From Pseudomonas svalbardensis (lineage in GTDB: Bacteria > Pseudomonadota > Gammaproteobacteria > Pseudomonadales > Pseudomonadaceae): DNA of 64,000 nucleotides. Positions 62,951-64,000 of the stretch are shown one piece after another (position 1 is the stretch's first letter; every line of letters starts with the position of its first letter). The translations under genes were made by a program, and so were the position numbers. The DNA is taken from positions 2,677,501 to 2,741,500 of the forward strand of contig NZ_CP125619.1 of assembly GCF_030053115.1 (NCBI RefSeq), in the 5' to 3' direction. A model generated the notes under the pieces. That model ran no database searches. It had not been told where the DNA came from and saw only the letters and a program-made list of their open reading frames with translations.

Positions 62951-62957
62951 TTCATCT

Positions 62958-63320
62958 ATGTTTAAAGTAACGCCCAATCCGCCGGACACCGATCCGGCAT
63001 CCCCGTACGAAAGCCTCGATTTCAAAAAACTCAACGAAGCCGCTGACCGCGACCTCGATCACTACCTCAACATGGCTGCCCACATCAAAGACACCCCACG
63101 CACACCCGGCACCATGTTCATCGTCAACCCGGAGCTCGATACCGAAACCCTGCTGGCCCACGCTTGCGAGTCGCTGGCCTCCGCCAATGTCATGACCATG
63201 GATCTGGCGGATCAAATGGAGGGGTCGAGTCGCAATTCGCTGTTGGGCATCGCGCAGATCATCATGCTGGGCGAACTGGCGGTGAATCGGGCGTTGGATA
63301 ACATCGATCCACCGGGTTAA
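62958..63320 (+). CDS. DUF6124 (formerly DUF3077-type) family protein
   Basis: ATG at 62958 has TAGGAG 8 bp upstream. The 120-aa product fits the small Pseudomonas family: MFKVTPNPPDTDPASPYESL, FKKLNEAADRDLDHYLN, FIVNPELDTETLLAHACESL, LLGIAQIIMLGELAVNRALD. It is soluble and helical; these genes occur in several copies per genome, from memory. Function unknown. The leader described at 62764-62950 probably controls its translation. Confidence 0.8.
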   Translation: MFKVTPNPPDTDPASPYESLDFKKLNEAADRDLDHYLNMAAHIKDTPRTPGTMFIVNPELDTETLLAHACESLASANVMTMDLADQMEGSSRNSLLGIAQIIMLGELAVNRALDNIDPPG

Positions 63321-63332
63321 ACGCAAAAGCAG

Positions 63333-63507
63333 CCCTCACCCTAACCCTCCCGAAACGTCGGACCGCCCGTAGGGAGAGGGGACTGACCGAGTTGTTTTTT
63401 AGAGCTACACCGACCTGCAATTCTGAGTCGAACTCAGGCTTTGAAATGCATGAAGATCGGCCCCCTTTCCCCCTCGCCCCTTGGGGGGAGAGGGCTGGGG
63501 TGAGGGG
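63333..63507. repeat. Inverted-repeat-bounded element, MITE-like
   Basis: CCCTCACCCTAACCCTCCC (63333-63351) and a G-rich arm (63486-63507, AGGGCTGGGGTGAGGG) are inverted and flank about 135 bp with no gene. The arm sequence is a common dispersed repeat of Pseudomonas intergenic regions, from memory. Confidence 0.65.
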
Positions 63508-63552
63508 GATAGATTTAAGCAATACCACAAAACTCAAGCCGAACACCTCGGC

Positions 63553-63580
63553 AAAAAAAACGGCCCGAAAAGGGCCGTTT
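63553..63580 (-). terminator. Terminator after the MFS gene (minus strand)
   Basis: AAACGGCCC-GAAAA-GGGCCGTTT with eight A before it, which is a U run on the minus strand. Confidence 0.8.
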
Positions 63581-63597
63581 CTCATGTCTACTGAAGC

Positions 63598-64000
63598 TTA
63601 AACCCGCAACGTCCGCGTCATGCGCAACGCCAGCAAACTCCCGCAAACAATCACGCCCGCCAGCAGGTAAAGCGCGGCATCGGTCGACCCGGTGCTGTCC
63701 TTGACCCAACCCACCAGATACGGACTCAGGAACCCGGCCATCTGCCCCATGGAGTTGATCAACGCCAAACCACCCGCCGCAGCGCCCGCGCTGAGCAGCG
63801 CGGTAGGCACCGGCCAGAACATCGGCAAACCGGTGAGGGCGCCCATGGTGGCGATGGTCAGGCCGAGGATGGCGATGGCCGGTGTAGTCGCAAAGTTCAC
63901 AGCGATCAGCAAACCGACCGCACCCATAAGCATCGGCACCACCAAATGCCAGCGGCGTTCTTTACGCAGGTCCGCCGAGCGGCCGACCATCAACATGAAC
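63598..64000 (-). CDS. MFS transporter, C-terminal part (start beyond window)
   Basis: The frame covers the last about 134 residues of a major facilitator: loop GRSADLRKERRWHLVVPMLM between segments, then MGALTGLPMFWPVPTALLSA, GLALINSMGQMAGFLSPYLV and a last membrane segment before MTRTLRV. The pattern fits the anion:cation symporter (phthalate/tartrate) group. The substrate cannot be told from this part. Confidence 0.8.
   Translation of the reverse strand, partial: FMLMVGRSADLRKERRWHLVVPMLMGAVGLLIAVNFATTPAIAILGLTIATMGALTGLPMFWPVPTALLSAGAAAGGLALINSMGQMAGFLSPYLVGWVKDSTGSTDAALYLLAGVIVCGSLLALRMTRTLRV

Overview
This window looks like chromosome of a Pseudomonas of the fluorescens group. The evidence is the gene content: hppD, the ahpC/ahpF pair, MvaT/MvaU-type and CSS-EAL genes, DUF3079, DUF1883 and DUF6124 proteins, REP sequences of the GTGGGAGC type, and tRNA-Cys/tRNA-Leu genes with encoded CCA. 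Species cannot be fixed from sequence alone.

Left flank (1-2260): a minus-strand periplasmic iron-uptake pair (cupredoxin and P19-like) behind a Fur-like site, two small conserved proteins, then a promoter, tRNA-Cys, tRNA-Leu(UAA) and their terminator.

Prophage (2150-26901): a 24.75-kb siphovirus-type prophage integrated in the 3' half of tRNA-Leu, bounded by exact 61-bp att repeats. It has an integrase but no repressor, excisionase or replication genes. After a Q-like position with a promoter and terminator come holin and spanin genes, small terminase, head, neck and tail genes, tail tip, fibres and a SleB-type endolysin. Several structural genes are broken: large terminase fused to portal, scaffold joined to capsid, truncated tail chaperone, tape measure joined to the tail-tip assembly gene. 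It is therefore a cryptic remnant that still carries morons and two LexA-boxed transcription units, one with a YedK/HMCES-type DNA-crosslink protein. A third copy of the tRNA terminator lies 0.3 kb beyond attR.

Middle (27300-47100): an NmrA-like reductase with divergent TetR regulator, small Pseudomonas proteins, topoisomerase IB, modABC behind a near-perfect ModE palindrome, nitronate monooxygenase, acuI, and a four-gene alkylation-repair operon (ogt-like, 2OG-Fe(II) oxygenase, alkB, ada). Then small envelope proteins, galU, gor, and a divergent KfrA-like/tyrosine-recombinase pair with palindromic operators between them.

Right part (47100-64000): ahpC, ahpF, and an IS110-family element that has split a REPIN. 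Its 5' non-coding end carries all four guide segments expected of a bridge RNA, which fixes the element ends and its CT core. Next are gloA, an MvaT/MvaU-type silencer, a CSS-EAL phosphodiesterase, LysR/EamA, hppD, rarD, an aldo/keto reductase, and a 776-aa YVTN beta-propeller protein encoded by near-identical 126-bp repeats. Last are a DUF6124 gene with a leader that can fold in two exclusive ways, one hiding its ribosome-binding site, a palindromic repeat, and a partial MFS transporter.

Most notable: the IS110 bridge-RNA architecture readable from sequence, the switch-like DUF6124 leader, an Ada that has lost three of four zinc cysteines, and the multiply deleted but SOS-wired prophage.
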